51,429 nt of DNA, from the NCBI GenBank assembly GCA_016191345.1, contig JACPOU010000038.1, forward strand, positions 1 to 51,429, read 5' to 3'. The position numbers and the translations under genes were made by a program. How positions within the stretch are numbered: the stretch's first letter is position 1; each line of letters begins with the position of its first letter. The stretch is from Chloroflexota bacterium (GTDB taxonomy: Bacteria; Chloroflexota; Limnocylindria; Limnocylindrales; CSP1-4). Shown piece by piece: positions 42,431 to 49,962 of this stretch. The notes beneath the pieces were generated by a model that was not told the DNA's origin, made no database searches, and worked only from the letters and a program-made list of their open reading frames with translations.

Positions 42431-44095
42431 TCAGGCCCCGAAGACCCGCCTGACCTCGGCGATGCCGTCGATGAGGGCATCGATGTCCGCCCGCGTCGTG
42501 TAGACGTTGAAGCTCGCCCGGGCCGTGGCCGCGAGGTCGAGGCGCTCGTGGAGCGGCATCGTGCAGTGGTGGCCGGCCCGGACCGCGATCCCCGACCGGT
42601 CCAGGACCTGGGCGACGTCGTGGGGGTGGATCCCCGGGATGTTGAACGGGATGACCCCACCCCGGATGCCGGGGTCCATGGGCCCGTAGAGGTCGAGGTC
42701 CGGATGCGCCGCGGCGATGGCCGGCAGGGCGTACTCGAGGAGCTCCCGCTCGTGCTCGCGGACGCGCTCCATCCCGAGCTCGAGGAGGTAGTCGGCGGCG
42801 GCGCCCATCCCGATCTGGGCCGCGATGTCCGGCGTGCCCGCCTCGAACTTCCAGGGGATCTCGTTGAAGTCGGAGCGGCGGAGGTGGACCTCGCGGATCA
42901 TCTCGCCGCCGGCGAGGAAGGGCGGCATCGCCTCGAGCAGCTCGCGGCGGCCCCACAGCGCGCCGGAGCCGGTGGGCGCCAGCATCTTGTGGCCCGAGAA
43001 GACGTAGAAGTCGGCCCCGATCGCCTGGACGTCCACCGGCACGTGGGGCACGGCCTGGGCGCCGTCGACGAGCACGAGCGCACCGGCGGCGTGGGCCATC
43101 CGGGTCATCTCGACGACCGGGTTGATCGTGCCCAGCGTGTTCGAGACGTGGGTGAACGCGACGAGCTTCGGCTTCAGGCGGAGCAGCACCTCGAAGACGT
43201 CGAGGCGAAGCACGCCGTCGTCGGTGATCGGGATGAACTCGAGGTCGCCGTCCTTCTCCTGGACGAGGATCTGCCACGGAACGAGGTTCGCGTGGTGCTC
43301 CATCTCGGTCAGGACGATCACGTCGCCGCGGCCGATGTGCTTCCGGCCCCACGAGTAGGCGACGAGGTTGATCGCCTCGGTCGCGTTGCGGGTGAAGACG
43401 ATCTCGTGGGCATCCGGGGCGTTGATCAGCCGCGCGACCTTGGCCCGGGCCGCCTCGTACGCGGCCGTGGAGCGCTCGCCGATCTCGTAGATCCCGCGAT
43501 GGACGTTCGCGTTGTACTCGCGGTAGTAGGTGTCGATGGCGTCGATCACGGCCTGCGGCTTCTGGCTCGTCGACGCGGAGTCGAGATAGACGAGCGGCTG
43601 CCCGTGCGAGGTCACGGTCGAGAGGATCGGGAAGTCGGCCCGGATGACCTCGGGGACCAGGCGGCCGGCCTCGATGCGTGCCGGCTCGGCTGCGGCCGCC
43701 GCACCGCTCGCGCCACCGGCCGCAGCCATCGTCGCGGCACTCGGCGGGGCATCGAAGGCGACGCTCAGCTGCCGGATCCGGTCGCCCGCGTGGGTCATCG
43801 TCATCGTCCCCGTGGCGCCCGTGCGCGCCCATTCGTAGCGGGCGACGACGGTCGCGTCGTCCGGCTCGGCCATCGACAGGATGCGGATCTCGTCGTCGGG
43901 CGGCTGCGCGACGTACGCGGCGGCGATCTCGTCACGGCCGTGGAACGGTCCGACGGGGATGCCCACGAAGTCCAGCCGGGCATCGACGTCGAAGCCGCGG
44001 ACCATCGGCCCGAAGTCGCCGCTCCGGACGCCGGCGTTGAAGCGGTCCACATGGGCCTCCATGACCCGCGTGCCGGAGCTGGTCTCGATCGTCAT
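42431..44095 (-). CDS. sufS: Cysteine desulfurase SufS with N-terminal NTF2-like domain
   Basis: 554 residues. Residues 1-115 resemble a SnoaL/NTF2-like domain (MEAHVDRFNAGVRSGDFGPMV, VGPFHGRDEIAAAYVA, DRIRQLSVAF). An Ala-rich linker follows to about 148. The remainder is SufS: LDSASTSQKP, EHHANLVPW, PLP Lys370 in SGHKMLAPTG, and the nucleophile Cys511 in AGHHCTMPLH. It takes sulfur from cysteine for Fe-S assembly, passing it to SufU. SufS is normally about 410 residues. The frame is unbroken across the join and 23 bases separate it from sufC. The NTF2-like part could bind a small ligand or mediate dimer contacts. Confidence 0.92.
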   Translation of the reverse strand: MTIETSSGTRVMEAHVDRFNAGVRSGDFGPMVRGFDVDARLDFVGIPVGPFHGRDEIAAAYVAQPPDDEIRILSMAEPDDATVVARYEWARTGATGTMTMTHAGDRIRQLSVAFDAPPSAATMAAAGGASGAAAAAEPARIEAGRLVPEVIRADFPILSTVTSHGQPLVYLDSASTSQKPQAVIDAIDTYYREYNANVHRGIYEIGERSTAAYEAARAKVARLINAPDAHEIVFTRNATEAINLVAYSWGRKHIGRGDVIVLTEMEHHANLVPWQILVQEKDGDLEFIPITDDGVLRLDVFEVLLRLKPKLVAFTHVSNTLGTINPVVEMTRMAHAAGALVLVDGAQAVPHVPVDVQAIGADFYVFSGHKMLAPTGSGALWGRRELLEAMPPFLAGGEMIREVHLRRSDFNEIPWKFEAGTPDIAAQIGMGAAADYLLELGMERVREHERELLEYALPAIAAAHPDLDLYGPMDPGIRGGVIPFNIPGIHPHDVAQVLDRSGIAVRAGHHCTMPLHERLDLAATARASFNVYTTRADIDALIDGIAEVRRVFGA

Positions 44096-44118
44096 CGCGG
44101 CGTACCGGCCGTCGGCGG

Positions 44119-44994
44119 TCAGTGGGCGAGGGCCGCCGGCTCGTCGAGCCGGAGGGCGTCGTCGGGAACGTCGATGTCGAGGCCGGCTTCGCGGAGGATG
44201 GGCCCGTAGCCCTCGTCCTCGAGGCGGAGCGCGAGGTCCTTGCCGCCGGAGGCCACGATCCGGCCGCGGGCGAGGACGTGGACGACATCGGGCGTGATGT
44301 GGTTCAGCAGGCGCTGGTAGTGGGTGATCAGCAGGACGCCGAGGTCCGGGTTGAGCATCGCGTTGACGCCCTCCGCGACGATCCGCAGGGCGTCGATGTC
44401 GAGGCCGGAATCCGTCTCGTCGAGGATCGCCATGTGCGGCTCGAGCATCGCCATCTGGAGCATTTCAAGGCGCTTCTTCTCGCCGCCCGAGAAGCCGTCG
44501 TTGACGTACCGCGAGACGAACGCCTCGTCCATCTTCAGGAGCGCCAGCTTCTCGCGCATCTTCCGCCGGAACTCGAGCATCGAGACGCCGCCCTTGATGG
44601 AGTCGGTGGGGTCGATGTCGGGGTTCTTGTCGATGCCCTGGAGCTTGGCGTTGACCGCGCTCCGGATGAAGCTTGCGACGCTCAGGCCGGGGATCGCCGT
44701 GGGGTACTGGAAGGCGAGGAACATCCCGAGGCGGGCCCGCTTGTCGGCCGAGAGGGCGAGGACGTCCCGCCCGAGCCAGGTCACCTCGCCGCCGGTCACG
44801 ACGTAGGCGGGATGGCCCATCAGCGCATAGGCAAGGGTCGTCTTGCCGGAGCCGTTGGGGCCCATGATCGCGTGGACCTCGCCGGGCCCGACGTCGAGGT
44901 CGATGCCCTGGAGGATCTCCCGCGTGGGATCGGCGATCGGGGCGACCCGGAGGCCGCGGATGACGAGATGGCGGTCGGCGTTCGAATCGGTCAC
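44119..44994 (-). CDS. sufC: Fe-S assembly ATPase SufC
   Basis: 291 residues: Walker A GPNGSGKTT, the Q-loop region FLAFQYPTAIPGLS, signature SGGEKKRLE, Walker B MAILDETDSGLD, and ITHYQRLL, all typical of SufC. The C-terminal extension of about 45 residues is extra. GTG start overlaps the Rrf2 stop (GTGA). SufC normally works with SufB and SufD, which are absent here and must be elsewhere. Confidence 0.95.
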   Translation of the reverse strand: MTDSNADRHLVIRGLRVAPIADPTREILQGIDLDVGPGEVHAIMGPNGSGKTTLAYALMGHPAYVVTGGEVTWLGRDVLALSADKRARLGMFLAFQYPTAIPGLSVASFIRSAVNAKLQGIDKNPDIDPTDSIKGGVSMLEFRRKMREKLALLKMDEAFVSRYVNDGFSGGEKKRLEMLQMAMLEPHMAILDETDSGLDIDALRIVAEGVNAMLNPDLGVLLITHYQRLLNHITPDVVHVLARGRIVASGGKDLALRLEDEGYGPILREAGLDIDVPDDALRLDEPAALAH

Positions 44995-45512
44995 GAGTGA
45001 CTCACGGCTCCTTCGAGGGCGGGGCGCATGGGGAGGGTGTCCGCGCGCGCGGCCGGGACGGGCCGAGGCGGGACGAGGTCGGCGAGGGTCATGCCGTCGA
45101 GGGCGCCGGCGATGGCGTCCCGGACGCGGACCCAGAGGATGTTGACGGTGCAGGACGCGGTCCGGTCGCACGCGGTGGCGTGCTCGGGATCGTCCGAGGC
45201 GCAGATCATCGGCGCGATCGGACCCTCGAGGGCCCGGAGGACCTCGCTCATCCGGATCTCGCGGGGTGCCCGGGCGAGCTCGTAGCCGCCGTGCGCGCCG
45301 CGGGTCGAGACGACGAGGCCGGCGTCGCGGAGGCCCATCGCCAGCTGCTCGAGATAGGCCCGCGGCAGGTCCTCGGCGGCGGCCATCTCGGCGAGGCTCG
45401 CCGGCCCGGCGCCGTAGTGGCGTCCGAGCTGGACCATGAGCCTGACGCCGTACTCGCCCTTCGTGCTGAAGGCGACGGCGCCGGAGCCGTGGAATGCCGG
45501 TCGAGTGCTCAG
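44991..45512 (-). CDS. Rrf2-family Fe-S-sensing regulator (IscR/SufR-like)
   Basis: About 173 residues. FSTKGEYGVRLMVQLG opens the winged helix, and Cys104, Cys115 and Cys121 (spacing CX10CX5C) could hold a cluster. No ATG, GTG or TTG lies in frame between the promoter and the conserved N-terminus; the best start is CTG at 45512, preceded by GAGGA. The upstream TTG is the -35 box and cannot be used. A type-1 IscR-like palindrome covers the transcription start, so autoregulation of the suf operon by cluster status is likely. Confidence 0.85.
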   Translation of the reverse strand: MSTRPAFHGSGAVAFSTKGEYGVRLMVQLGRHYGAGPASLAEMAAAEDLPRAYLEQLAMGLRDAGLVVSTRGAHGGYELARAPREIRMSEVLRALEGPIAPMICASDDPEHATACDRTASCTVNILWVRVRDAIAGALDGMTLADLVPPRPVPAARADTLPMRPALEGAVSHS

Positions 45513-45583
45513 GTTCGGGTCCTCGCGGTCGTACGCTGGGTGTCGGTCTCTCGCGCTGTGTGCCCGGCCTCGCGGGTCCGGGC

Positions 45584-45638
45584 AATCCCGACCTGCGCGG
45601 TCGGGATTAGTGTAGGCGGGGTCCTCGGGGACCGTCAA
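45584..45638 (-). promoter_or_regulatory. suf promoter and IscR-like operator
   Basis: Minus-strand TTGACG (45638-45633), 18-base spacer and TACACT (45614-45609). Directly after it lies a perfect inverted repeat with 10-base arms (AATCCCGACC, 45584-45593 and its complement at 45599-45608) and 5-base centre. CCGAC-N7-GTCGG fits the type-1 IscR site pattern. Confidence 0.78.
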
Positions 45639-45730
45639 CGATCGCGGCCGCTGGCACGGCTGGCCCGTGCCCCCGGGCCGCGACTGCAAGGCTCCTGTCG
45701 CCGAAGCCGGGTAAGGTGTCGCCCCGGCGT

Positions 45731-45757
45731 GATCCGCTTGAGGGCTTTGAGCGGATC
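45731..45757 (+). promoter_or_regulatory. 8-bp stem-loop before a hypothetical gene
   Basis: GATCCGCT (45731-45738) pairs with AGCGGATC (45750-45757) around 11 bases, 22 bases before the next ATG. It could be an operator or a leader hairpin. Confidence 0.4.
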
Positions 45758-45778
45758 CCGGCGCGAGGGAGACCAGAC

Positions 45779-46180
45779 ATGACAGATGCGGGCCAGGAGC
45801 TCCGGGTCGCCTCCGACACGCTCCTCAATGATCTCGAGGTCCTGACGGCGCTGGAGGCCGAGAAGCGGACCCTTTCTCCCGACGATCCGCGGATGCTGGA
45901 GCTCGCGGCCCAGGTCCAGTCGCTCGCGAAGCGGGTCCTCGAGGGGACCGCGCGACAGCATCGGCTCGCCGTGGAGCTGCACGAGGATCCGTCGAGCACG
46001 GACCCGATCGAGGAGACGCCGCGGTCCGCGGCCGCGATCCTCGAGGCGTGGCGCGACGCGGAGCGGCGCCTGCAGGCCGCCGCCCCGGGAAGCGCCGACG
46101 CGGAGACGGCGGAGGAGCTCGTGGACCGCTATCGCGAGGAGTACCGCCGGGCGTACGAGGCGCTTCGCCGGCAGAACTAG
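45779..46180 (+). CDS. Small helical hypothetical protein
   Basis: 133 residues, acidic and strongly helical, with heptad-like stretches (LLNDLEVLTALEAEKRTL, AETAEELVDRYREEYRRAYEAL) suggesting coiled coil. No family recognised. The ATG has GAGGGAG upstream. It ends just before the second palindrome array. Confidence 0.65.
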   Translation: MTDAGQELRVASDTLLNDLEVLTALEAEKRTLSPDDPRMLELAAQVQSLAKRVLEGTARQHRLAVELHEDPSSTDPIEETPRSAAAILEAWRDAERRLQAAAPGSADAETAEELVDRYREEYRRAYEALRRQN

Positions 46181-46216
46181 CAGCTGGGGTGCGCAAGCTC
46201 GATCCGGACCGGTTCG

Positions 46217-46445
46217 TTCCGCCCCACGGAAGGATCCCGCGCAACGGAGGGGCGGTTTCCGCCCCACGGAACAACTTGCGGGCCGCGGTTCGTTTGCTTC
46301 CGTCCCACGGAAGAAAAGCAGTGCGAGCGGCTCAATTGCAGGCCCACCAGCCGAGTTCTTCCGCCGGGCGGAACGAACGTGACCAAACGGCGGGTCAGCG
46401 GGCTCCTTGATGACTCCGGGCGCGAGTTTCATCCGCCCCACGGAA
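46217..46445. repeat. Array 2 of the 15-bp palindrome, five copies
   Basis: Copies at 46217-46231, 46257-46271, 46298-46312, 46359-46373 and 46431-46445. Centres are CCCCA, CCCCA, TCCCA, CCGGG and CCCCA; the last copy starts ATCCG instead of TTCCG. Spacings are 40, 41, 61 and 72 bp, the same size classes as in array 1. The gap 46181-46525 between two converging genes holds nothing else that I can recognise. Confidence 0.92.
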
Positions 46446-46525
46446 GTCCGGCCGGGCCGAGTGGCGGCGGCACGCCAGGCTGCGTGCCGGCACGGCGCCC
46501 CGCGACCGGCCGAGCGACGAGTCCC

Positions 46526-47002
46526 TCAGGCCTCCCCGCGGCGCGCGCGGCGGATCTGGTCGGCGTGGTCATGGGTGTGCTCGGCGTAGTTTGCGAGCCA
46601 CCGCTCCACCGAGTACGCGCCCGACTCGGAATGCGTGCCGGTCCGGGCCCACTCCTCCTCGGTCAATGACTCGAGGAGCTCCAGGCTCGCCGCCCGCACC
46701 GCGACCACGACCGCCCACGACGACGCGATCGGCCGCTCGTAGTGGAGCCGCCGCGCCCACTCGGGCTCGTCGTAGCCGTGGATGACCGGCTGGTCCTCGG
46801 CGATGAGCCGGCGGAGGCGGATGTAGGCCATCGATTCGCTGTCGGCGAGGTGGTGAACGATCTGGCGCGCCGTCCACTCGCCCGAGGCCTGCGGCCGGTC
46901 GAGGTCCTCGTCCGTGGCGCCCGCGAGGGCGTCGTCGAGATCCTCCACCGCGGTCCGGAACCGCTCGAGCTGCGCCGCCCGAGCGTCGATGTCGACCGTC
47001 AT
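46526..47002 (-). CDS. DinB-family protein
   Basis: 158 residues of the DinB/YfiT four-helix type: FRTAVEDLDDALAG, EWTARQIVHHLADSE with the first metal His, and a late HTHDHADQIRRAR with the other His residues. Such proteins are metal-dependent thiol transferases or unknown hydrolases. ATG lies 11 bases after the DUF885 stop; part of the same transcript. Confidence 0.88.
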   Translation of the reverse strand: MTVDIDARAAQLERFRTAVEDLDDALAGATDEDLDRPQASGEWTARQIVHHLADSESMAYIRLRRLIAEDQPVIHGYDEPEWARRLHYERPIASSWAVVVAVRAASLELLESLTEEEWARTGTHSESGAYSVERWLANYAEHTHDHADQIRRARRGEA

Positions 47003-47013
47003 CTCGTCGTCCC

Positions 47014-48708
47014 TCAGATCTTCGCGAGCTCGGCGCCGAGCCGCCGCAGCCCGAGCGGCCCCAGCGCAAGGGCGCGGGCGTGCCAGCCCTTCCGGTCGAA
47101 CGCTCGGCCGGCGTGCGCGGCGGCGGCCTGGGCCGCCTCCCGGCCCGCGAGCCAGGTCCGCTCGCCGAGCTTGTAGGCGGTGGCCTGGCTCGGCCAGGAG
47201 AGGTAGCGCAGGACCTCGCTCTCGGCCTTGTCGCGGGCCATGCCCCCGGCGAGGACCATGAAGTCGATCGCGCCGTCGTACGACCACGCCTCGCCGGTCC
47301 GGCCGGACCAGCGCGGGTAGATCGAGGCCGCGGCGGCGGGGATGGGCCGGCCCGTATGCAGCCCGATGTCGGCCACGACGCGTGCGGCGCGGAACGCGTG
47401 GGCGCACAGGAACCCGAGGCGCGTCTCGGGGGTCCGGAACCAGCCGAGCTCGTCCATCAGCCGCTCGGCGTACAGGGCCCAGCCCTCGCCGTGGGCCGAC
47501 ACGAAGCCGAGCTTCTGCGCCCGGGTGAGCGGCACGAGGCGGATCGTCGCGCCCTGGAGGTGATGGCCGGGAACCGCCTCGTGGTACACGGTCGAGACGT
47601 CGTCCCAGGTCGGGAAGCTCGTCCGCCCGACGGGCGGGAACCACGTCTGCCCGGGCCGGACCAGGTCCTCCGACGGCGAGGTGTAGTAGGCGGCGGCCGC
47701 GCTGCCCTCCGGCGGGATGCGGACCTCGCAGCGGCGGATCGACTCGGGGATGTCGAACTCCCGGCCGCTCAGGCCGGACGTCGCCTCGTCGGTCAGGTAC
47801 TGGAGCCACTCCCGATAGGCCTCGACCCCGTGGATCGAGCGCTTCGGGTCCGTGATGAGCAGGTCGCGGACGGCCTCGAACGTCCCGCCCGGGATGATCC
47901 GCTCGACCTCCTCGGCCTTCTGGGCCTCGAGCCGGGCGAGCTCCTCCCAGCCCCACTGGTAGGCCTCGTCGAGGTCGAGGTCCGTGCCGAGCAGGAAGCG
48001 TGCCCAGGCCTGGTAGCGCTCCTCGCCCGAGGCATCGACCGACGCCGCCTGCGGCGCGTACTCGTCCCGAAGCCACGCCCCGAGGCGGCCGTACGCGTTG
48101 CCGGCCTCGACCGCGGCCGCCGTCAGCTCCTTGGCCAGCGCCCCGTCCCCGACGATGGGGCGGGATTCCGCCACGAAGCCCGCGAACCAGCCGCCCTTCC
48201 CATCGCCGGCCCACGTGCCGCATTGCTCTGCCACGGCAAGCGCCTGGCGACGCGCCGCGGGCCGGCCGTTCCGGAGCCCGTCCTCGAGGGAGGCGCGGTA
48301 GCCGTCGAGGCAGGCGGGCACGGCACGCAGGCGCGCGGCGATGTGCTGCCAGCCCTCGGGCGTCGATTTGTCCATGAGGTCGAAGACGGAGCGGGTGCTG
48401 GCGGCCGGCCCGACGATGATGCTCAGGTTCCGCTCGCGCTCGCCGGCCTCGATGACCCCGAGCTCGCCGCCGACCCAGTCCTCGAGGAAGCCGGCGCCGA
48501 GCCGCTCGGGCTCGTCGCGCGGGGGCTCGGCGCTCTTCAGCGCCTCGAGGGTGCCGTTCAGGAGGCGCCGCAGGGCGTCGAAGCCGGCCGGGGAGTAGTC
48601 GGTCAGGCGGGTCGGGTCCGAGGCCACCCCCCAGCGCTCGCCGCGGACAGGGTCGAGCTCGGCGACCTGGTCGATGTAGCGGCTCGAGATCTCGGTGATC
48701 GTGGGCAT
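47014..48708 (-). CDS. DUF885 metallopeptidase-like protein
   Basis: 564 residues. The zinc motif HEAVPGHH (YHEAVPGHHLQ) and a downstream EGWALYAERLMDELG are the DUF885 marks. The family resembles M32/M3-type gluzincins; substrates are unknown. ATG follows GGAGG at good distance. No signal peptide, so cytoplasmic. Confidence 0.92.
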   Translation of the reverse strand: MPTITEISSRYIDQVAELDPVRGERWGVASDPTRLTDYSPAGFDALRRLLNGTLEALKSAEPPRDEPERLGAGFLEDWVGGELGVIEAGERERNLSIIVGPAASTRSVFDLMDKSTPEGWQHIAARLRAVPACLDGYRASLEDGLRNGRPAARRQALAVAEQCGTWAGDGKGGWFAGFVAESRPIVGDGALAKELTAAAVEAGNAYGRLGAWLRDEYAPQAASVDASGEERYQAWARFLLGTDLDLDEAYQWGWEELARLEAQKAEEVERIIPGGTFEAVRDLLITDPKRSIHGVEAYREWLQYLTDEATSGLSGREFDIPESIRRCEVRIPPEGSAAAAYYTSPSEDLVRPGQTWFPPVGRTSFPTWDDVSTVYHEAVPGHHLQGATIRLVPLTRAQKLGFVSAHGEGWALYAERLMDELGWFRTPETRLGFLCAHAFRAARVVADIGLHTGRPIPAAAASIYPRWSGRTGEAWSYDGAIDFMVLAGGMARDKAESEVLRYLSWPSQATAYKLGERTWLAGREAAQAAAAHAGRAFDRKGWHARALALGPLGLRRLGAELAKI

Positions 48709-48904
48709 TGGATGCCTCCGGCGGACTGGACGCTGCCCAGAGCGTACCCGAGCCGGAGCCCCACCTCCAAGGACGTTCGACGCTGTCCGCGGGTCGACGG
48801 TGCCTCCACGATCCACAATGAGGGCAGCCTTGTCCCGAGGGGACCGGCCTTGCGGGGGATCTGACAGGCGTCTATCTCATCAAGCAATCTTGCCTGGCGG
48901 GCCA

Positions 48905-49192
48905 GTGAGTCTCAGTGCGGTGGAGTTGGCCTTCGCTGTCCTCGCGCTGGTGATCATCGTTGCAATTGCTGCCAACCTCCGGAGCGTCTGCCGAGGTGCC
49001 GGTCCTGACTCGGTTGCCTTACGAGTCAACGCCGCAGCCTTTGCCCTGGTGCTTCTGCTTGGCGTCGTCATCGCCACGGATGCGATTTCCCGTGCTCGGG
49101 TGTGGCCCGCCCTCATCGCCCTCGCGCCTCTTTTGGCGGCCACACTCGCGTTGCTCGCCTATGCGTTCAGAGGTCCGAGCCAGTCCCGGTGA
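48905..49192 (+). CDS. Small three-helix membrane protein beside an Rhs remnant
   Basis: 95 residues from GTG: three hydrophobic helices (VELAFAVLALVIIVAIAANL, AAAFALVLLLGVVIATDAI, ALIALAPLLAATLALLAYAF). No clear ribosome binding site. It precedes an Rhs core remnant and may be the partner of a lost toxin tip; that is inference. The gap 48709-48904 shows nothing else. Confidence 0.6.
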   Translation: MSLSAVELAFAVLALVIIVAIAANLRSVCRGAGPDSVALRVNAAAFALVLLLGVVIATDAISRARVWPALIALAPLLAATLALLAYAFRGPSQSR

Positions 49193-49392
49193 GCTTGCCT
49201 GCCGTGGGTCCCGCGGACGCCCCTGCGCGCCGCAGTACGATCTTCAGCATCGGGCGGTTCACGGCGACCGACCGGTCCGATCGGTCTTCAATCGGGCGCT
49301 TCCTCCAGCCCCCAGGACGCGTTCTGCCTTGGTGGGATGGTCGTTCGTCATTGCCCTGCATTCGCGTCTCAGCGACCGTTGAATCTCCTCGC

Positions 49393-49543
49393 CACGATCG
49401 GCTTGCTCAGCCAGACGACCCCCCAAGGGCCCTTCTGGTGCCACGCCGATGGCCTCGGCTCGGTGACCGACATCACGAGCGCGACGGGGGGCGTGTACTC
49501 GGTCCAGGCCAGCGAGGCACCGACTCAGGAGTCGCCCAGTTGA
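49393..49543 (+). pseudogene. Rhs core remnant with an inverted segment
   Basis: It matches the downstream Rhs gene around 51146-51231 (SQTTP, FWYHADGLGSVTDITSATG region) with several changes. Positions 49489-49521 are then the exact reverse complement of 51232-51264. The frame stays open through the inverted part and ends in a TGA that overlaps the next gene's TTG. Confidence 0.8.
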
Positions 49544-49896
49544 ACTACGTGTACGCCGCCGTCATTACGCTCGCCGTTACCGCCGGGGCCGTGCTCGTTC
49601 CCCTCTGTGTCCGAGGGCGTGGCCCCGCCGTCAGGGCTCAGTCAGGATGGCTAGCGCCGATGGCCCTCGTAGTCGTGGCGTCCATGGCCCTGCTCACCTT
49701 GGCCATGGAACGCGGCTTTGGCGGCTATGTCACGCTGTTGATGGGCATCGTGTCAGTGGGTGTTGCGGCCGCCTTGATCACTCAACCGCCTGCAAGGCGG
49801 CCTCGGTCGAATTTGTATCGCGCCGTGATCGTCGTGTCCCTCGTGATCTCGCTCATTGTCGTCGTCGTTACCACGAGCGCGCTGGTGGCGAGGTAA
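49540..49896 (+). CDS. Four-helix membrane protein coupled to the Rhs remnant
   Basis: 118 residues from TTG, which overlaps the remnant's stop (TTGA). Four hydrophobic helices (AAVITLAVTAGAVLV, LAPMALVVVASMALLTLAM, YVTLLMGIVSVGVAAALI, VIVVSLVISLIVVVVTTSAL). Candidate immunity protein of a displaced tip, by position only. Confidence 0.65.
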   Translation: MNYVYAAVITLAVTAGAVLVPLCVRGRGPAVRAQSGWLAPMALVVVASMALLTLAMERGFGGYVTLLMGIVSVGVAAALITQPPARRPRSNLYRAVIVVSLVISLIVVVVTTSALVAR

Positions 49897-49962
49897 TTGC
49901 CAAGCGGCAGAGGGGGTCGACGGTGGCGTGACCGAGCACGCTCATCTGGAAACGGGATCACC

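Noticed and set aside
44561-44576. TTCCGCCGGAA in sufC as another palindrome copy
   Set aside because: Arms are joined without the 5-base centre and it lies in coding sequence; it looks like chance codon use.
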